The notes beneath the pieces were generated by a model that saw only the letters and a program-made list of their open reading frames with translations, did no database searches and was not told the origin of the DNA. The position numbers and the translations under genes were made by a program. From positions 2,741,001 to 2,805,000 of the forward strand of contig NZ_CP154630.1 in assembly GCF_039555535.1 (NCBI RefSeq): 64,000 bases of DNA, given 5' to 3'. The stretch comes from Stenotrophomonas maltophilia (GTDB lineage Bacteria > Pseudomonadota > Gammaproteobacteria > Xanthomonadales > Xanthomonadaceae). The stretch's first letter is position 1. Every line of letters starts with the position of its first letter. Positions 55,144 through 64,000 of this stretch are shown here, piece after piece.

Positions 55144-56540
55144 CACACCATCGCCTTCGACTGCTCCAGCTCCACCTGCAGGGTGCTGGCCAGCTCATCG
55201 CGGGAGACTTCGAACTGCTGCTCGCGCAGCAGGTCCTTCACCGCCACCACGCCGCGCGCCAGCTCATCCTCACCCGCCAGCACCACGAAGCGGATACCGG
55301 CCTTGGCGGCGTACTGGAACTGCTTGCCGATCTTCTTCGGCTCCATCTGCACTTCGGTGTTGATGCCACCGGCGCGCAGGCGACGGGCGATGTCCAGCGA
55401 CTGCGGCATGCCCTGCTCGTCCATCAGCGCCACCAGCGCCTGCACGCTGCTGGCTTCGATGCCGTCGATCAGGCCCGCCTCGCGCAGCTGCCAGAACAGG
55501 CGCGACAAGCCGATGGAGATGCCCACGCCCGGCAGCTTCGACTTGCTGTAGTGGCTGGCCAGGTCTTCATAACGGCCGCCCGAGCAGATGGAGCCGATCT
55601 GCGGGTGGTCGGTCAGCGTGGTCTCGTACACGGTACCGGTGTAGTAATCCAGGCCACGCGCAATCGAGAAATTCAGGCAATAGGCGCTTTCCGGTACGCC
55701 CAGGGCCTGCACCAGCTGCAGCACTTCGCGCAGTTCGGCAACACCGGTGCGCAGCGTTTCCGACGAAGCTGCGCCGGTTTCCAGCGCAGCCAGCTGGGTC
55801 AGTGCATCGGCATGGCCCTGCGAACGCACGGCCACGAACGCGAGGATCTTCTCGACCTGTTCGGCCGGAATGTTGAAGCCCTCGCCTACCAGCGTCTCGC
55901 GCACGTAATCGGCACCACGCTTGTCCAGCTTGTCCACTTCGCGCAGCACCGCCAGCTGGCGCTCACCCTCGGCCACGCCCAGGCTTTCGAAGAAGCCGCG
56001 CATCAGCTTGCGGTTGTTCAGCTGGATGCTGAAGTCGCCGATGCGCAGTTCCGAGAACACCGCCTGGATGACCGCCAGCACTTCAGCGTCGTAGCGCACG
56101 CTCAGGCTGTCCTTGCCGATCACGTCGATGTCGCACTGGTAGAACTCGCGAAAACGACCGCGCTGGGCGCGCTCGCCACGGTACACGCGCTGCATCTGGT
56201 AGCGGCGGAACGGGAAGGTCAGTTCATGTTCGTGCTCGGCCACGTAGCGCGCCAGCGGCACGGTCAGGTCGAAACGCAGCGCCATTTCCGGCAGCGAACG
56301 ATCACCCGATTCGGCGGCGTTGGCCAGCGCACCGGTGGACTGCACGAAATACACCTGGCGCTCGGTCTCGCCACCGGACTTGGTCAGCAGCACGTCGGAC
56401 AGCTCGAACACCGGCGTCTCCACCGGCAGGAACCCGAAGCGCTCGTAGTTGCGGCGGATCACGTCCAGCATGCGCTGGAACGCAATCTGCTCGCGCGGCA
56501 GCAGTTCAAGGGTGCCGGGCGGGGTACGGGGCTTGATCAC
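55143..56540 (-). CDS. hisS: Histidyl-tRNA synthetase
   Basis: A 465-residue class II aminoacyl-tRNA synthetase. Motif 1 region ([15 protein letters not shown]), motif 2 ([32 protein letters not shown]), the HisRS signatures [13 protein letters not shown] and CSGGRYEDL, motif 3 ([15 protein letters not shown]) and the C-terminal anticodon domain ([30 protein letters not shown]) are all present. The chain is longer than E. coli HisRS and has an insertion between motifs 2 and 3. It supplies His-tRNA and lies just upstream of the his operon but in its own transcript. Confidence 0.96.
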   Translation of the reverse strand: MIKPRTPPGTLELLPREQIAFQRMLDVIRRNYERFGFLPVETPVFELSDVLLTKSGGETERQVYFVQSTGALANAAESGDRSLPEMALRFDLTVPLARYVAEHEHELTFPFRRYQMQRVYRGERAQRGRFREFYQCDIDVIGKDSLSVRYDAEVLAVIQAVFSELRIGDFSIQLNNRKLMRGFFESLGVAEGERQLAVLREVDKLDKRGADYVRETLVGEGFNIPAEQVEKILAFVAVRSQGHADALTQLAALETGAASSETLRTGVAELREVLQLVQALGVPESAYCLNFSIARGLDYYTGTVYETTLTDHPQIGSICSGGRYEDLASHYSKSKLPGVGISIGLSRLFWQLREAGLIDGIEASSVQALVALMDEQGMPQSLDIARRLRAGGINTEVQMEPKKIGKQFQYAAKAGIRFVVLAGEDELARGVVAVKDLLREQQFEVSRDELASTLQVELEQSKAMV

Positions 56541-56666
56541 GGGCGGAACTCCTGCTGGAACGGGACGTGGGAGGGGGCGACATTCTAGCGCCCCCGCCTC
56601 GGGCAGGGTCGAACGGCCGCTTGAAGTATCATAAGGCCCTCCCCGCCCGCGATACGCCCCCGCAAC

Positions 56667-57419
56667 ATGTCACGGCCTTCCGGCGCCCCGCCCGCCACCA
56701 ACGATCCCGCCTCGCCGTCCTGCACCACGCTGGACTGCCTGCACTGCTCGGTTCGCCACCTTGCGGTGTGCTCGGCGCTGTCGCCCGATGAAGTGCAGGC
56801 ACTGGAACAGGTCACCGTTTCCCAGCAGGTCAGCATGGGCAGCACCCTGGCCCGCACCGGCGAAGAGCGCGACCATGTCTATACATTGACTGGCGGCGCC
56901 CTGCGCCTGGTGCGCACCCTGGCCGACGGCCGCCGCCAGATCAATGGCTTCGTACTTCCCGGCGACTACCTGGGGCTGAGCGGCAGCGACCACCACCGCT
57001 ACGATATCGAGGCTATCGCCGACAGCCGCGTGTGCCGCGTTGCGCTGCCGCAGATGAAGGCGCTGCGCAGCCGCTTCCCGCACCTGGAGCGCAAGCTGCT
57101 GCAGCGTGCCTGCCAGGAACTGGACGCCGCACAGGACGCCGCACTGGCACTGGCGCGGCTACAGCCGGCCGAGAAACTGGCCGACTTCCTGCTGCGCCTG
57201 GCCGCGCGCGAGGCCAAGCTGGGCGGCGATGGCCTGCGCGTCTCGCTGCCGATGGGCCGTGGCGACATCGCCGACCATCTGGGCCTGACCATGGAAACGG
57301 TCAGCCGCACCTTCACCAAGCTGCGCCAGCAGGGGCTGATTGCCCTGCCCCACCTGAACGTCGTGGAGATCCTCGACGAGGACGGATTGCGCGGACTGGC
57401 GGGCGAAGGCCTGGCCTGA
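56667..57419 (+). CDS. FNR-like Crp-family regulator with 4Fe-4S cysteine cluster
   Basis: A 250-residue Crp/Fnr regulator. N-terminal cysteines 24, 27 and 35 are spaced C-x2-C-x7-C and a fourth is Cys123, equivalent to the four ligands of E. coli FNR (20, 23, 29, 122) but with the wider spacing of the FnrN/FnrL/FixK group. A cyclic-nucleotide-binding-like domain and a dimer helix follow. The [24 protein letters not shown] carries E..SR, the residues that read TTGAT half-sites. It probably switches genes on when oxygen is low. It stands alone on the plus strand, divergent from hisS. Confidence 0.88.
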   Translation: MSRPSGAPPATNDPASPSCTTLDCLHCSVRHLAVCSALSPDEVQALEQVTVSQQVSMGSTLARTGEERDHVYTLTGGALRLVRTLADGRRQINGFVLPGDYLGLSGSDHHRYDIEAIADSRVCRVALPQMKALRSRFPHLERKLLQRACQELDAAQDAALALARLQPAEKLADFLLRLAAREAKLGGDGLRVSLPMGRGDIADHLGLTMETVSRTFTKLRQQGLIALPHLNVVEILDEDGLRGLAGEGLA

Positions 57420-57433
57420 CCTCCGCCAGCGCT

Positions 57434-57498
57434 CGCCGGGAATGGCCCGGCGCTACCCCGCTCGCTGACCTTCGGTAGCGCCGGGCCATGCCCGGCGG
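57434..57498. repeat. SMAG-type repeat, CCGGGC stem, dimer
   Basis: Left half CGCCGGGAATGGCCCGGCGCTAC, right half GTAGCGCCGGGCCATGCCCG. It separates the convergent FNR-like and thrC genes. Confidence 0.8.
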
Positions 57499-57505
57499 CT
57501 CTTGC

Positions 57506-58792
57506 TCAACCCAACAACACCTCACGCAACGCCGCGTAATCGGCCGCCAACGGTTCCGCGTGCGCAGGCCGCTGCAACAGTGCATCCAGCGCCGGCGGCA
57601 CCGCCACCGCTTCGCCAATCAACGGCTCCACCACCGCCTCGAACTTGGCCGGATGTGCGGTGGCCACCACCGCCCAGTCGCCCTTGGCACCGCGTGCGCG
57701 CAGGTCCTGAAGCACCTTCACCGCCGTCGCCGTGTGCGGGCAGAACAGCTCGCCATTGCTGGCATGCGCAGCCGCAATCGTGGCGCGGATGGTCACGTCG
57801 TCCACCGCAAACGCACGGAAGGCCGCACGCAGCTCCGCGTCATCGCTGTGGTAGAGCCAGCGCAGACGCTCGAAGTTGCTCGGTGCGCCCACGTCCATCG
57901 CATTGGCCACGGTGGCCACGCTGGCCTGCGGTTGGTAATCACCGCCATTGAAGTAGGCCGGCAACACCGCGTTGGCATTGGTCGCCAGCACGATCTGCCC
58001 GATCGGCACCCCCAGCGCACGCGCCAGCACCGCAGCCATTGCGTTGCCAAGGTTGCCGGTCGGCACCACCAGGTTGAGCCGGCGACGGGTTTCAGCATGA
58101 TGGGTCAGTGCCGCATGCGCGTAGTAGCTCATCTGCGGCAGCAGGCGGCCCAGGCTGATGCTGTTGGCCGAGCTCAGCGGCACCTGCGCCTGCAGTTCAC
58201 GGTCGGCCAGCGCCTGCTTGACCATGGCCTGGCAGTCATCGAATGCACCGGCCACACGCAGCGCCTGGATGTTGTCGCCGAAGCAGCCCAGCTGGTGTGC
58301 CTGGCGTGGTGACACGCGGCCATCCGGATACAGCACCACCACCCGCACACCGGGCTGGCGATGGAACGCCGCCGCCACCGCGGCACCGGTATCGCCGGAG
58401 GTGGCGACGACAATGGTCAGGTCGCGGTCCTTGCCGGCCTGCAGCCGCGACAGCGTACCGGCCAGGAAGCGCGCGCCGATGTCCTTGAACGCTGCCGTTG
58501 GTCCATGGAACAGCTCCAGCACGTGATCACCGTTGCCGAGCGGGCGCAGCGGCACTGGGAAATCGAACGCTTCCCGGCAGATCGATGGCAACACAGACTC
58601 CAGGGCGTCGCCGGCAAAGAACGGCGCCAGCAGGTCGGCGGCGGTATCGGCCAGCGCCGCACCGGCCTGCAGCTCACGCGGCGCCGGCAGCACCTGGGGC
58701 ACATACAGCCCACCATCGGACGCCAGTCCTGCGGCGATGGCCGCGCTGAGGCCAACGGCTGGAGACTGGCCGCGGGTCGAAACAAATTGCAT
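57506..58792 (-). CDS. thrC: Threonine synthase
   Basis: A 428-residue fold-type II PLP enzyme starting MQFVSTRGQSPAVGLSAAI. The PLP lysine is in HGPTAAFKDIGARFL (about residue 103), with TSGDTGAAVAAAF and VPTGNLGNAMAA following. It converts O-phosphohomoserine to threonine. The ATG at 58792 matches the conserved N-terminus but lacks a ribosome site. A GTG at 58828, overlapping the thrB end, has GGGAG 7 nt upstream and would add 12 residues; it may be the true, coupled start. Last gene of thrABC. Confidence 0.94.
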   Translation of the reverse strand: MQFVSTRGQSPAVGLSAAIAAGLASDGGLYVPQVLPAPRELQAGAALADTAADLLAPFFAGDALESVLPSICREAFDFPVPLRPLGNGDHVLELFHGPTAAFKDIGARFLAGTLSRLQAGKDRDLTIVVATSGDTGAAVAAAFHRQPGVRVVVLYPDGRVSPRQAHQLGCFGDNIQALRVAGAFDDCQAMVKQALADRELQAQVPLSSANSISLGRLLPQMSYYAHAALTHHAETRRRLNLVVPTGNLGNAMAAVLARALGVPIGQIVLATNANAVLPAYFNGGDYQPQASVATVANAMDVGAPSNFERLRWLYHSDDAELRAAFRAFAVDDVTIRATIAAAHASNGELFCPHTATAVKVLQDLRARGAKGDWAVVATAHPAKFEAVVEPLIGEAVAVPPALDALLQRPAHAEPLAADYAALREVLLG

Positions 58793-58821
58793 GGGTTGGG
58801 TATCCAGTAAGGGGGAAGGAT

Positions 58822-59736
58822 TCAGCACAGCCGGGCTCCCGGCGCATCCAGCGGCGACACCCAGGCATCGCTGTCGAAACCGGCGACGGCGAATGCCGCC
58901 TGCACCGGCGCCACGGCAGCGTGGGCCCGCTCGGCATCTTCAAACCAGGCGAACACGCTCGGACCGGCACCAGAGATGCCTGCCCCCATCGCCTGTGCCG
59001 ATAGCGCCGCATCGCGTGCTGCCTCGAAGCCCGCAATCAGGCCGGCGCGTCGTGGCTCCACCAGCACATCACGCAGGCCAGCACGGACCAGCGCGGCGTC
59101 GTTGCGATGGCAGCCGCTGAGTACCAGCGCGAGGTTCGCGCTCTGCGCCACGAACTCACCCAGCGCATAGCTGCCCTGCAGCGCCTGGCGGGCGCGACGC
59201 GTCTCAAGCACCGCGTGTGGGTGCACCAGCAGGCTGTGCCACGTGGCCGGCACCGGGATCGGCAGCAGGCGATCGGCCGTGCACAGCGCGAGGCCGCCCA
59301 GCAGCAACGGACCCACGTTGTCACCGTGGCGGCCACCGCTGGCCACTGCTTCGCCATCCAGCGCAAACGGGTAAAGCGCCTCGCGCGACAGCGGCGCATC
59401 CAGCAGTGCGTTGGCCGCCACCAGCGCCGCCACGCACGATGCCGCCGATCCGCCCATGCCCGAGCCGAACGGAATGCCCTTGTCGATCTCGATGGCGAAA
59501 CCGAAGTCCAGTCCGAGCCCTGCGCGCAGCGACATCAGCGCAGCTCCGGCGGTATTGCCGGCCGCTTTCAACGGCAGCTCGACCGCACTGCCCCGGATCG
59601 CCTCGATGCGTACCATCGGCTCATCGATGCGGCGCACGCTCACAGTATCGCCAACCCCGGCGATGGCATGACCAAGAATGTCGAAGCCCACCGCCACGTT
59701 GGCCACCGACGCAGGCGCAAACGCACGTGCGATCAC
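58822..59736 (-). CDS. thrB: Homoserine kinase
   Basis: A 304-residue GHMP kinase: N-terminal [16 protein letters not shown], the ATP-binding loop [17 protein letters not shown] (about residue 90), and the C-terminal [12 protein letters not shown]. It phosphorylates homoserine for ThrC. The GTG start overlaps the thrA stop by 4 nt (GTGA), so translation is coupled. Confidence 0.95.
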   Translation of the reverse strand: MIARAFAPASVANVAVGFDILGHAIAGVGDTVSVRRIDEPMVRIEAIRGSAVELPLKAAGNTAGAALMSLRAGLGLDFGFAIEIDKGIPFGSGMGGSAASCVAALVAANALLDAPLSREALYPFALDGEAVASGGRHGDNVGPLLLGGLALCTADRLLPIPVPATWHSLLVHPHAVLETRRARQALQGSYALGEFVAQSANLALVLSGCHRNDAALVRAGLRDVLVEPRRAGLIAGFEAARDAALSAQAMGAGISGAGPSVFAWFEDAERAHAAVAPVQAAFAVAGFDSDAWVSPLDAPGARLC

Positions 59737-62237
59737 AGGCGCGCTCCTTCACCGGCAGCCACCCGCAGCAGGTCGGCGAACACTCCGGCGGCGGTCACTT
59801 CCGGACCCGCACCCGGCCCCTGCACCACCAACGGGTTGTCGCAGTAGCGGCGGGTACGGAACTGCACCACGTTGTCGGTCAGCCGCAGGTTGGCGAAGGC
59901 GTGATCGGCCGGCAGCTCCTGCAGACCCACCGAAGCACCATCGGCGCCAAGCCGCGCCACATAGCGCAGCACGGCACCGCGCGCCCGCGCATCGTGCAAC
60001 CGCTGCAGCAGGCTGGCATCGGACTCGCCCAGGCGCGCCATGAAGTCATCCACACTGCCCTCGCGCAGCAGCGCCGGCACCAGGCTTTCCACCTGCACCT
60101 GCTCCAGGCTGAGCGCATGGCCGGCCTCGCGCGCCAGGATCACCAGCTTGCGTGCCACGTCCACGCCGGACAGGTCATCGCGCGGGTCCGGCTCGGTGTA
60201 GCCCATCGACCGCGCCTGCGCGACCAGCGAAGAAAATGGCTGGCTGCCGTCGAAGCGGTTGAACAGCCAGGCCAGCGTGCCGGAGAAAATACCTTCGATT
60301 GCCAGCACCTCGTCGCCCGTATCCATCAGATCACGCAGTGTGGTGATCACCGGCAGGCCCGCGCCCACCGTGGCCTCGTAGCGGAAGCGCGCACCACTGG
60401 CGGCCGCAGCAGCACGGATGCGCTGGTAGCGTGGCAGCGGCCCGGCACCGGCCTGTTTGTTCGGGGTGACCACATGGATGCCGGCCGCCAGCCAGCCCTC
60501 ATAACGCTCGGCCACCTCGGCGCTGCCACTGCAATCGATCACCACCGCATGCGGCAGGTGCGCGGCCAGCAGGTGTTCGGTGAAACGATCGAGGTCGCTG
60601 GACTCGCCCGCGTCCTGCAGTGCCTCCCGCCAATCGGCGTGCAGGCCATCCACTTCCAACCGCATGCGCGAGCGCGAGGCCAGCGCACGCAGGCGCAGGT
60701 CGACATTGGCCTTGGCCAGCAGTTGCGGGCGCGCCGCCAGCAGCTGGTCAAGCAGTGCCGCGCCGACATTGCCCGGCCCGATCACGCCCACCGCAAACGT
60801 CTGCGGCGACAGCCAGAAGCCGGCATGTGCGGCGCGCAATGCGCGGGTGGCATCGGCACTGTCCACCGCCACCGAGATGTTGCGCTCCGACGAGCCCTGC
60901 GCGATCGCCAGGATGTTCACCTGCGCACGACCCAGGGCTTCGAACAGGCGGGCCGCCACGCCCGGCTGGCCGGCCATGCCATCGCCCACCGCGGCCAGCA
61001 CGCTGACGCCCCCGCTGACCTGGACGCGCTGCACTTGGCCGACCGACAGTTCATGCGCGAATGCGTGCAACAGCGCCTCGCGCCCCCGCGCGGCTTCGGC
61101 GGCACGCACCACGCAGCAGATCGAATGTTCCGACGAGCCCTGCGAGATCATCACCACCGACACCTGCGCCTGGCGCAGCGCGGCGAACACACGCTCGGCC
61201 GTACCGGGCACGCCGATCAAGCCGGTGCCTTCCAGGTTCAGCAGGGCCAGCCCGGGGCTCAGGGTCAGGCCCTTCACCGGCCCACGCGGTGAGCGCTCTG
61301 CCGAGATGCGCGTACCGGGATGCGCCGGCTGGAAGGTATTGCGGATGAAGATCGGCAGGCCCAGGCGGATCGCCGGCGACATCGTCTGCGGGTGCACAAC
61401 CTTGGCCCCGAAATAGGCCAGCTCGCAGGCTTCGTCGTAGCTCAGCGATTCCAGCTGTACCGCCTCGGGCACCAGCCGCGGGTCGGCCGACAGCACGCCA
61501 TCGACATCTGTCCAGATGTGCAGTTCATCGGCGTTGAACAACGCGGCGAAGATCGCACCGGAATAGTCGCTGCCATTGCGTCCGAGCGTGGTGATGCGAT
61601 CGTGGCGGTCACGGGCGACGAAACCCGTGGCAACCACCCGCGGCTGGGGATGCTGCAGGCGCCACTTGGCCAAGCGGTCCGCACTAGCTTCCCAGTCGAC
61701 ATCCACACCCAGTTCGCCATGGCCGACCACCAGCACATCGCGCGCATCCAGCACCGCGCAGTCTTCGCCCAGCGCCTGCAGGTGCGTGCCGAGCAGCTGC
61801 GCGGAGAATACTTCGCCCAGGCCCTGCACGCGGTCGAGTACTTCGCGCGGCAGCTCGCCGATCACCGCCAGCGCCGCCAGTACCTCGGCCAACTGCTCGA
61901 AGCGGGCATCGATCCATTCCACGGTCTCGCCCACCTGCTCGCCCAGCAGCGCCACGGCGGCGCCCCGATGGCGTGCGCGCAGCGCATACCAGGCCTCGCG
62001 CCACCCTTCGTCGCCCTTGGCCGCCAGCTGCGCCAGCTCGATCAGCGCGTCAGTGACGCCCTTCATTGCCGAAACGACAGTGACCTGCAGCGATTCGGGA
62101 CGCGCCAGCAGCAGGCCGGCGACATGGCGGTAGCGCTCGGCGTCGGCCACCGACGTGCCGCCGAACTTGTGCACGACGATGGACGGTGCGGCCAGATCGG
62201 CCGGGGCAACGGGTTGGGCGGGGGCGTGGGAAGACAT
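59733..62237 (-). CDS. thrA: Bifunctional aspartokinase I / homoserine dehydrogenase I
   Basis: An 834-residue fusion. The N-terminal aspartokinase has [13 protein letters not shown] at residues 24-36 and later [15 protein letters not shown]. Two ACT-type regulatory segments ([48 protein letters not shown]) bind threonine. The dehydrogenase half starts near 490 with [17 protein letters not shown], followed by [14 protein letters not shown], a catalytic-lysine region and [23 protein letters not shown]. It makes steps 1 and 3 of threonine synthesis and is expected to be inhibited by threonine. The ATG at 62237 is preceded by the thrL leader and an RNA structure that can hide its GAGG ribosome site. 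Confidence 0.96.
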   Translation of the reverse strand: MSSHAPAQPVAPADLAAPSIVVHKFGGTSVADAERYRHVAGLLLARPESLQVTVVSAMKGVTDALIELAQLAAKGDEGWREAWYALRARHRGAAVALLGEQVGETVEWIDARFEQLAEVLAALAVIGELPREVLDRVQGLGEVFSAQLLGTHLQALGEDCAVLDARDVLVVGHGELGVDVDWEASADRLAKWRLQHPQPRVVATGFVARDRHDRITTLGRNGSDYSGAIFAALFNADELHIWTDVDGVLSADPRLVPEAVQLESLSYDEACELAYFGAKVVHPQTMSPAIRLGLPIFIRNTFQPAHPGTRISAERSPRGPVKGLTLSPGLALLNLEGTGLIGVPGTAERVFAALRQAQVSVVMISQGSSEHSICCVVRAAEAARGREALLHAFAHELSVGQVQRVQVSGGVSVLAAVGDGMAGQPGVAARLFEALGRAQVNILAIAQGSSERNISVAVDSADATRALRAAHAGFWLSPQTFAVGVIGPGNVGAALLDQLLAARPQLLAKANVDLRLRALASRSRMRLEVDGLHADWREALQDAGESSDLDRFTEHLLAAHLPHAVVIDCSGSAEVAERYEGWLAAGIHVVTPNKQAGAGPLPRYQRIRAAAAASGARFRYEATVGAGLPVITTLRDLMDTGDEVLAIEGIFSGTLAWLFNRFDGSQPFSSLVAQARSMGYTEPDPRDDLSGVDVARKLVILAREAGHALSLEQVQVESLVPALLREGSVDDFMARLGESDASLLQRLHDARARGAVLRYVARLGADGASVGLQELPADHAFANLRLTDNVVQFRTRRYCDNPLVVQGPGAGPEVTAAGVFADLLRVAAGEGARL

Positions 62238-62242
62238 GCAGA

Positions 62243-62307
62243 CCTCGGCAGGAGGCCCCGTCGCATGCAAGTGTCGAGTCTCCCCGCCACCTGGATGGTG
62301 CGGGGCC
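62243..62307 (-). promoter_or_regulatory. Leader RNA between thrL and thrA with alternative pairings
   Basis: On the minus strand, GGCCCCG (62307-62301) just after the thrL stop can pair either with GCGGGG nearby (62287-62282) or with CGGGGCC farther down (62260-62254). The second pairing competes with a CCTC/GAGG hairpin (62255-62252 with 62246-62243) that covers the thrA ribosome site. No U-run follows any hairpin, so control of thrA translation (or rho access) is more likely than classical termination. Confidence 0.45.
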
Positions 62308-62321
62308 GTGGTTTTCGGGAG

Positions 62322-62456
62322 TTACACGAAGACGACGGGCCGCACCAGGCGAGTGGTGACGGTGGTGGTGGTAATGGTGGTGATGGCGACCGGCACAGTC
62401 GAACGGCCCGCAGTGGCGGGGGCGATCAGGCTGGCGTGGGCGGCATCAAGGACCAT
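62322..62456 (-). CDS. thrL: thr operon leader peptide
   Basis: A 44-codon frame ending TAA, 85 nt upstream of thrA. Its second half reads ITTITTTTVTTRLVRPVVFV, so 9 of 11 residues are Thr or Ile in the run. This is the composition of thr attenuator peptides (E. coli ThrL: ISTTITTTITITT). Ribosome stalling at Thr or Ile codons when charged tRNA is short would change the folding of the following RNA. The ATG has no ribosome site; the promoter upstream predicts a transcript starting at or next to the A of the ATG, so it may be translated leaderless. Confidence 0.82.
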   Translation of the reverse strand: MVLDAAHASLIAPATAGRSTVPVAITTITTTTVTTRLVRPVVFV

Positions 62457-62463
62457 GGCGTAC

Positions 62464-62493
62464 AGAAAACACTGCACGCCGGGCGGCTGTCAA
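62464..62493 (-). promoter_or_regulatory. Promoter of thrL-thrABC
   Basis: Minus strand: -35 TTGACA (62493-62488), 18-bp spacer, -10-like TTTTCT (62469-62464). A start site 8 nt after the -10 falls on 62456, the A of the thrL ATG. Confidence 0.55.
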
Positions 62494-62594
62494 GTGCTGC
62501 GATGCAAAATTTCTCTGCGGCGATCATCGGCCAACGTGCCGGCATTTGGTTGCAACTGAGACAAAGTGGACATCAGCGCGCTTGCGGGCCGTAT

Positions 62595-63545
62595 TCAGCC
62601 GGCATGTTCGGCGATTGCCCGCGGCGTGCGATGTGCATGCGCGCACAGCATCACACCCGCCACCAGGAACACGATTGCCAGCGCCTCCAGCAGCGTCGGC
62701 CAACGCTGCTGCCAGGCGAAGGCGTACAGCAGCGCGAACAGCGTCTCGAACACAATCATCTGCCCGGTGAGGGTCAGTGGCAGCAGGCGACTGGCCCGGT
62801 TCCAGAATGCGTTGCCGAGGATCGAGGCCACCACTGCCACACCCGCACTGATGGCCCAGAACCCGCTCCATTGCGCCGCCGAATGGCTGCCGGTGTGACC
62901 GATGAAGGCCATCGGCACCAGCAGCAGGGCCAGGCCACCGGTGGTGACGCCGGTCAGCAGTGACCAGTCGTGGCTGGACAGGTCCGGCCGGCGCGCCAGC
63001 CAGCGGCTGTTGCCGATCGAGTACAGTGCCCACGAGAACAGCGCGCCAAACGCGCACAACAGGCCGATCAGGCGCTGCCGCCACGGGGTTGCCAGGTGCT
63101 CGGACATCAGTGCCTCCCAGCCGACCAAGGCCACGCCGAGCACGCACAGGCCCAACGCCGGCAGCAGCTGCTTCAAAGGCACTGCACCCTGTTCGCGCAC
63201 GCCGACCAGGGTGACCACCGCCGGAATCAGGCCGACAATCAGGGACGCCGCCGCGCCGCCTGCCCACTGCACCGCGGTGGCCAGCAACAGGAAGTACACG
63301 AGGTTGCCAGCCAGGCTCAGCCACAGCAGGCCGATCCATTCGGCGCGACCGAGCTTCGGCGCCAGCCGTTTCCAGCGCGGCAGCAACAGGGCTACGGCAA
63401 TCAGGCCATAGACCAGGTAGCGACCGGCGGACAGTTGCAGGGCGTTGAACGACTGCAGCACAGCGGGCGCGAGGAAGACCACGCCCCAGAGCGCGCCGGC
63501 GGCAACGCCATTGGCGATGCCCAGGGCCATCGGGTTGTTGCGCAT
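62595..63545 (-). CDS. EamA/DMT-superfamily transporter
   Basis: A 316-residue membrane protein with about ten helices in two EamA repeats: AAGALWGVVFLAPAVLQSFNALQLSAGRYLVYG starts the first, and FGALFSWALYSIGNSRWLARR the second half. The family exports metabolites or amino acids and their analogues. It follows an AraC-type regulator gene on the same strand. Close homologues are often uncharacterised; no substrate can be given. The ATG at 63545 was preferred to an upstream start because it begins the conserved NPMALGIANGVAAG segment. Confidence 0.85.
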   Translation of the reverse strand: MRNNPMALGIANGVAAGALWGVVFLAPAVLQSFNALQLSAGRYLVYGLIAVALLLPRWKRLAPKLGRAEWIGLLWLSLAGNLVYFLLLATAVQWAGGAAASLIVGLIPAVVTLVGVREQGAVPLKQLLPALGLCVLGVALVGWEALMSEHLATPWRQRLIGLLCAFGALFSWALYSIGNSRWLARRPDLSSHDWSLLTGVTTGGLALLLVPMAFIGHTGSHSAAQWSGFWAISAGVAVVASILGNAFWNRASRLLPLTLTGQMIVFETLFALLYAFAWQQRWPTLLEALAIVFLVAGVMLCAHAHRTPRAIAEHAG

Positions 63546-63642
63546 TCGGGTTCTTCGGGGGAGAGAGAACAGGCCGCGCAGTGTAAGCGCTGGCCGGTGC
63601 ACGCTCTTGACCCAGGCTACTGCCCTGCGCTGTCGCTGATCT

Positions 63643-63718
63643 GTAGAGCCGAGCCCATGCTCGGCTGCGATTGCCCGCTGTGTAGATAAAGGCAGCCGAG
63701 CGTGGGCTCGGCTCTACA
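63643..63718. repeat. SMAG-type repeat, dimer
   Basis: Begins GTAGAGCCGAGCCCATGCTC and ends CGTGGGCTCGGCTCTAC. A third GTAG (63682) sits in the middle. It separates the AraC-type gene from the DMT gene, so they need not share a transcript. Confidence 0.85.
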
Positions 63719-63720
63719 GG

Positions 63721-64000
63721 TCAGATGGCGCCCCGGCGCCACGCTGCGGGGGTCTGGCCGCACTCGCGGCGCAGCGCTCGGGTCAGTGCGCTCTGCTCGG
63801 AATAGCCTGCAGCGAGTGCGATATCGCAGATCGACGCGGTGCTGGTGCGCAGCTGGTGCTTGGCCCAGCGCAACCGGCACGCACTGAGCCAAGCCTGCGG
63901 GCTGAGCCCGAACTCACGCTGGAACAGCGCATGCAAGCGGCTCTCGCCGACACCCACGAACGCGGCCATGCGCGCCACCGGCCACGCCTGGCCGGGCTCC
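63721..64000 (-). CDS. AraC-family regulator, C-terminal part (5' end outside window)
   Basis: About 93 residues of an AraC/XylS DNA-binding domain, open through the right window edge. Two HTH motifs are visible: VARMAAFVGVGESRLHALFQREFGLSPQAWLSACRL and SICDIALAAGYSEQSALTRALRRECGQTPAAWRR, the second carrying the family signature. The sensor domain is outside the window. It might regulate the DMT transporter gene downstream. Confidence 0.88.
   Translation of the reverse strand, partial: EPGQAWPVARMAAFVGVGESRLHALFQREFGLSPQAWLSACRLRWAKHQLRTSTASICDIALAAGYSEQSALTRALRRECGQTPAAWRRGAI

Noticed and set aside
62282..62305. A classical intrinsic attenuator after thrL
   Set aside because: The CCCCGC/GCGGGG hairpin has no U-run on the transcribed strand, so simple termination is not supported. 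Alternative pairing is reported instead.

Overview
The window is a high-GC gammaproteobacterial chromosome segment with no phage, plasmid, rRNA, tRNA, IS or CRISPR signal. Gene content and order point to the Stenotrophomonas maltophilia group of the Xanthomonadaceae. The pointers are a SmeYZ-type RND pump divergent from its two-component system, very large TonB-dependent receptors, a his operon headed by a TrpR-like gene, and many intergenic GTAG-ended palindromes of the SMAG type described in S. maltophilia.

Layout. 1-3600: end of mvaB, an SDR dehydrogenase, the EF-P paralogue EfpL, three small envelope or accessory proteins. 3188-9814: efflux pump genes (minus strand) and divergent sensor/regulator (plus strand). 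9792-15523: a DUF4105 envelope protein, a DUF2388 protein, then D-2-hydroxyglutarate dehydrogenase divergent from serA, and a NUDIX hydrolase. 15702-21176: two tandem APC amino-acid permeases and the methionine-salvage genes mtnB-mtnD-mtnC.

21352-45138 is the centre of interest: a glycan-utilisation regulon. One minus-strand run encodes a GH92 alpha-mannosidase, a LacI regulator, an MFS sugar transporter, a PfkB sugar kinase, an AGE-family epimerase/isomerase and a GH2 beta-mannosidase. Two TonB-dependent receptors and a hexokinase-glycosylasparaginase-CutC operon complete it. Six copies of a near-palindromic 14-bp site (consensus TTRGATCGATYCAA) lie upstream of exactly these four transcription units, which unites them as one LacI-type regulon. 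The enzymes fit stepwise use of high-mannose N-glycans down to the GlcNAc-Asn linkage: mannose to fructose to fructose-6-phosphate, and Asn plus GlcNAc. A copper-export set (copZ-like chaperone, copA, cueR) with two well-formed CueR promoters sits inside this locus between the two receptors.

45223-64000: a metallophosphoesterase, the complete his operon with a TrpR-like first gene and an 8-bp-phased candidate operator in its promoter, hisS, an FNR-like regulator, and the thrABC operon preceded by a previously uncalled 44-residue Thr-rich leader peptide (thrL). The window ends with a DMT exporter and the C-terminal part of an AraC-type regulator.

Intergenic spaces carry three families of palindromes: SMAG elements, GGGGTCAGATCC-ended palindromes, and larger dyad elements whose arms differ between copies while pairing is kept.
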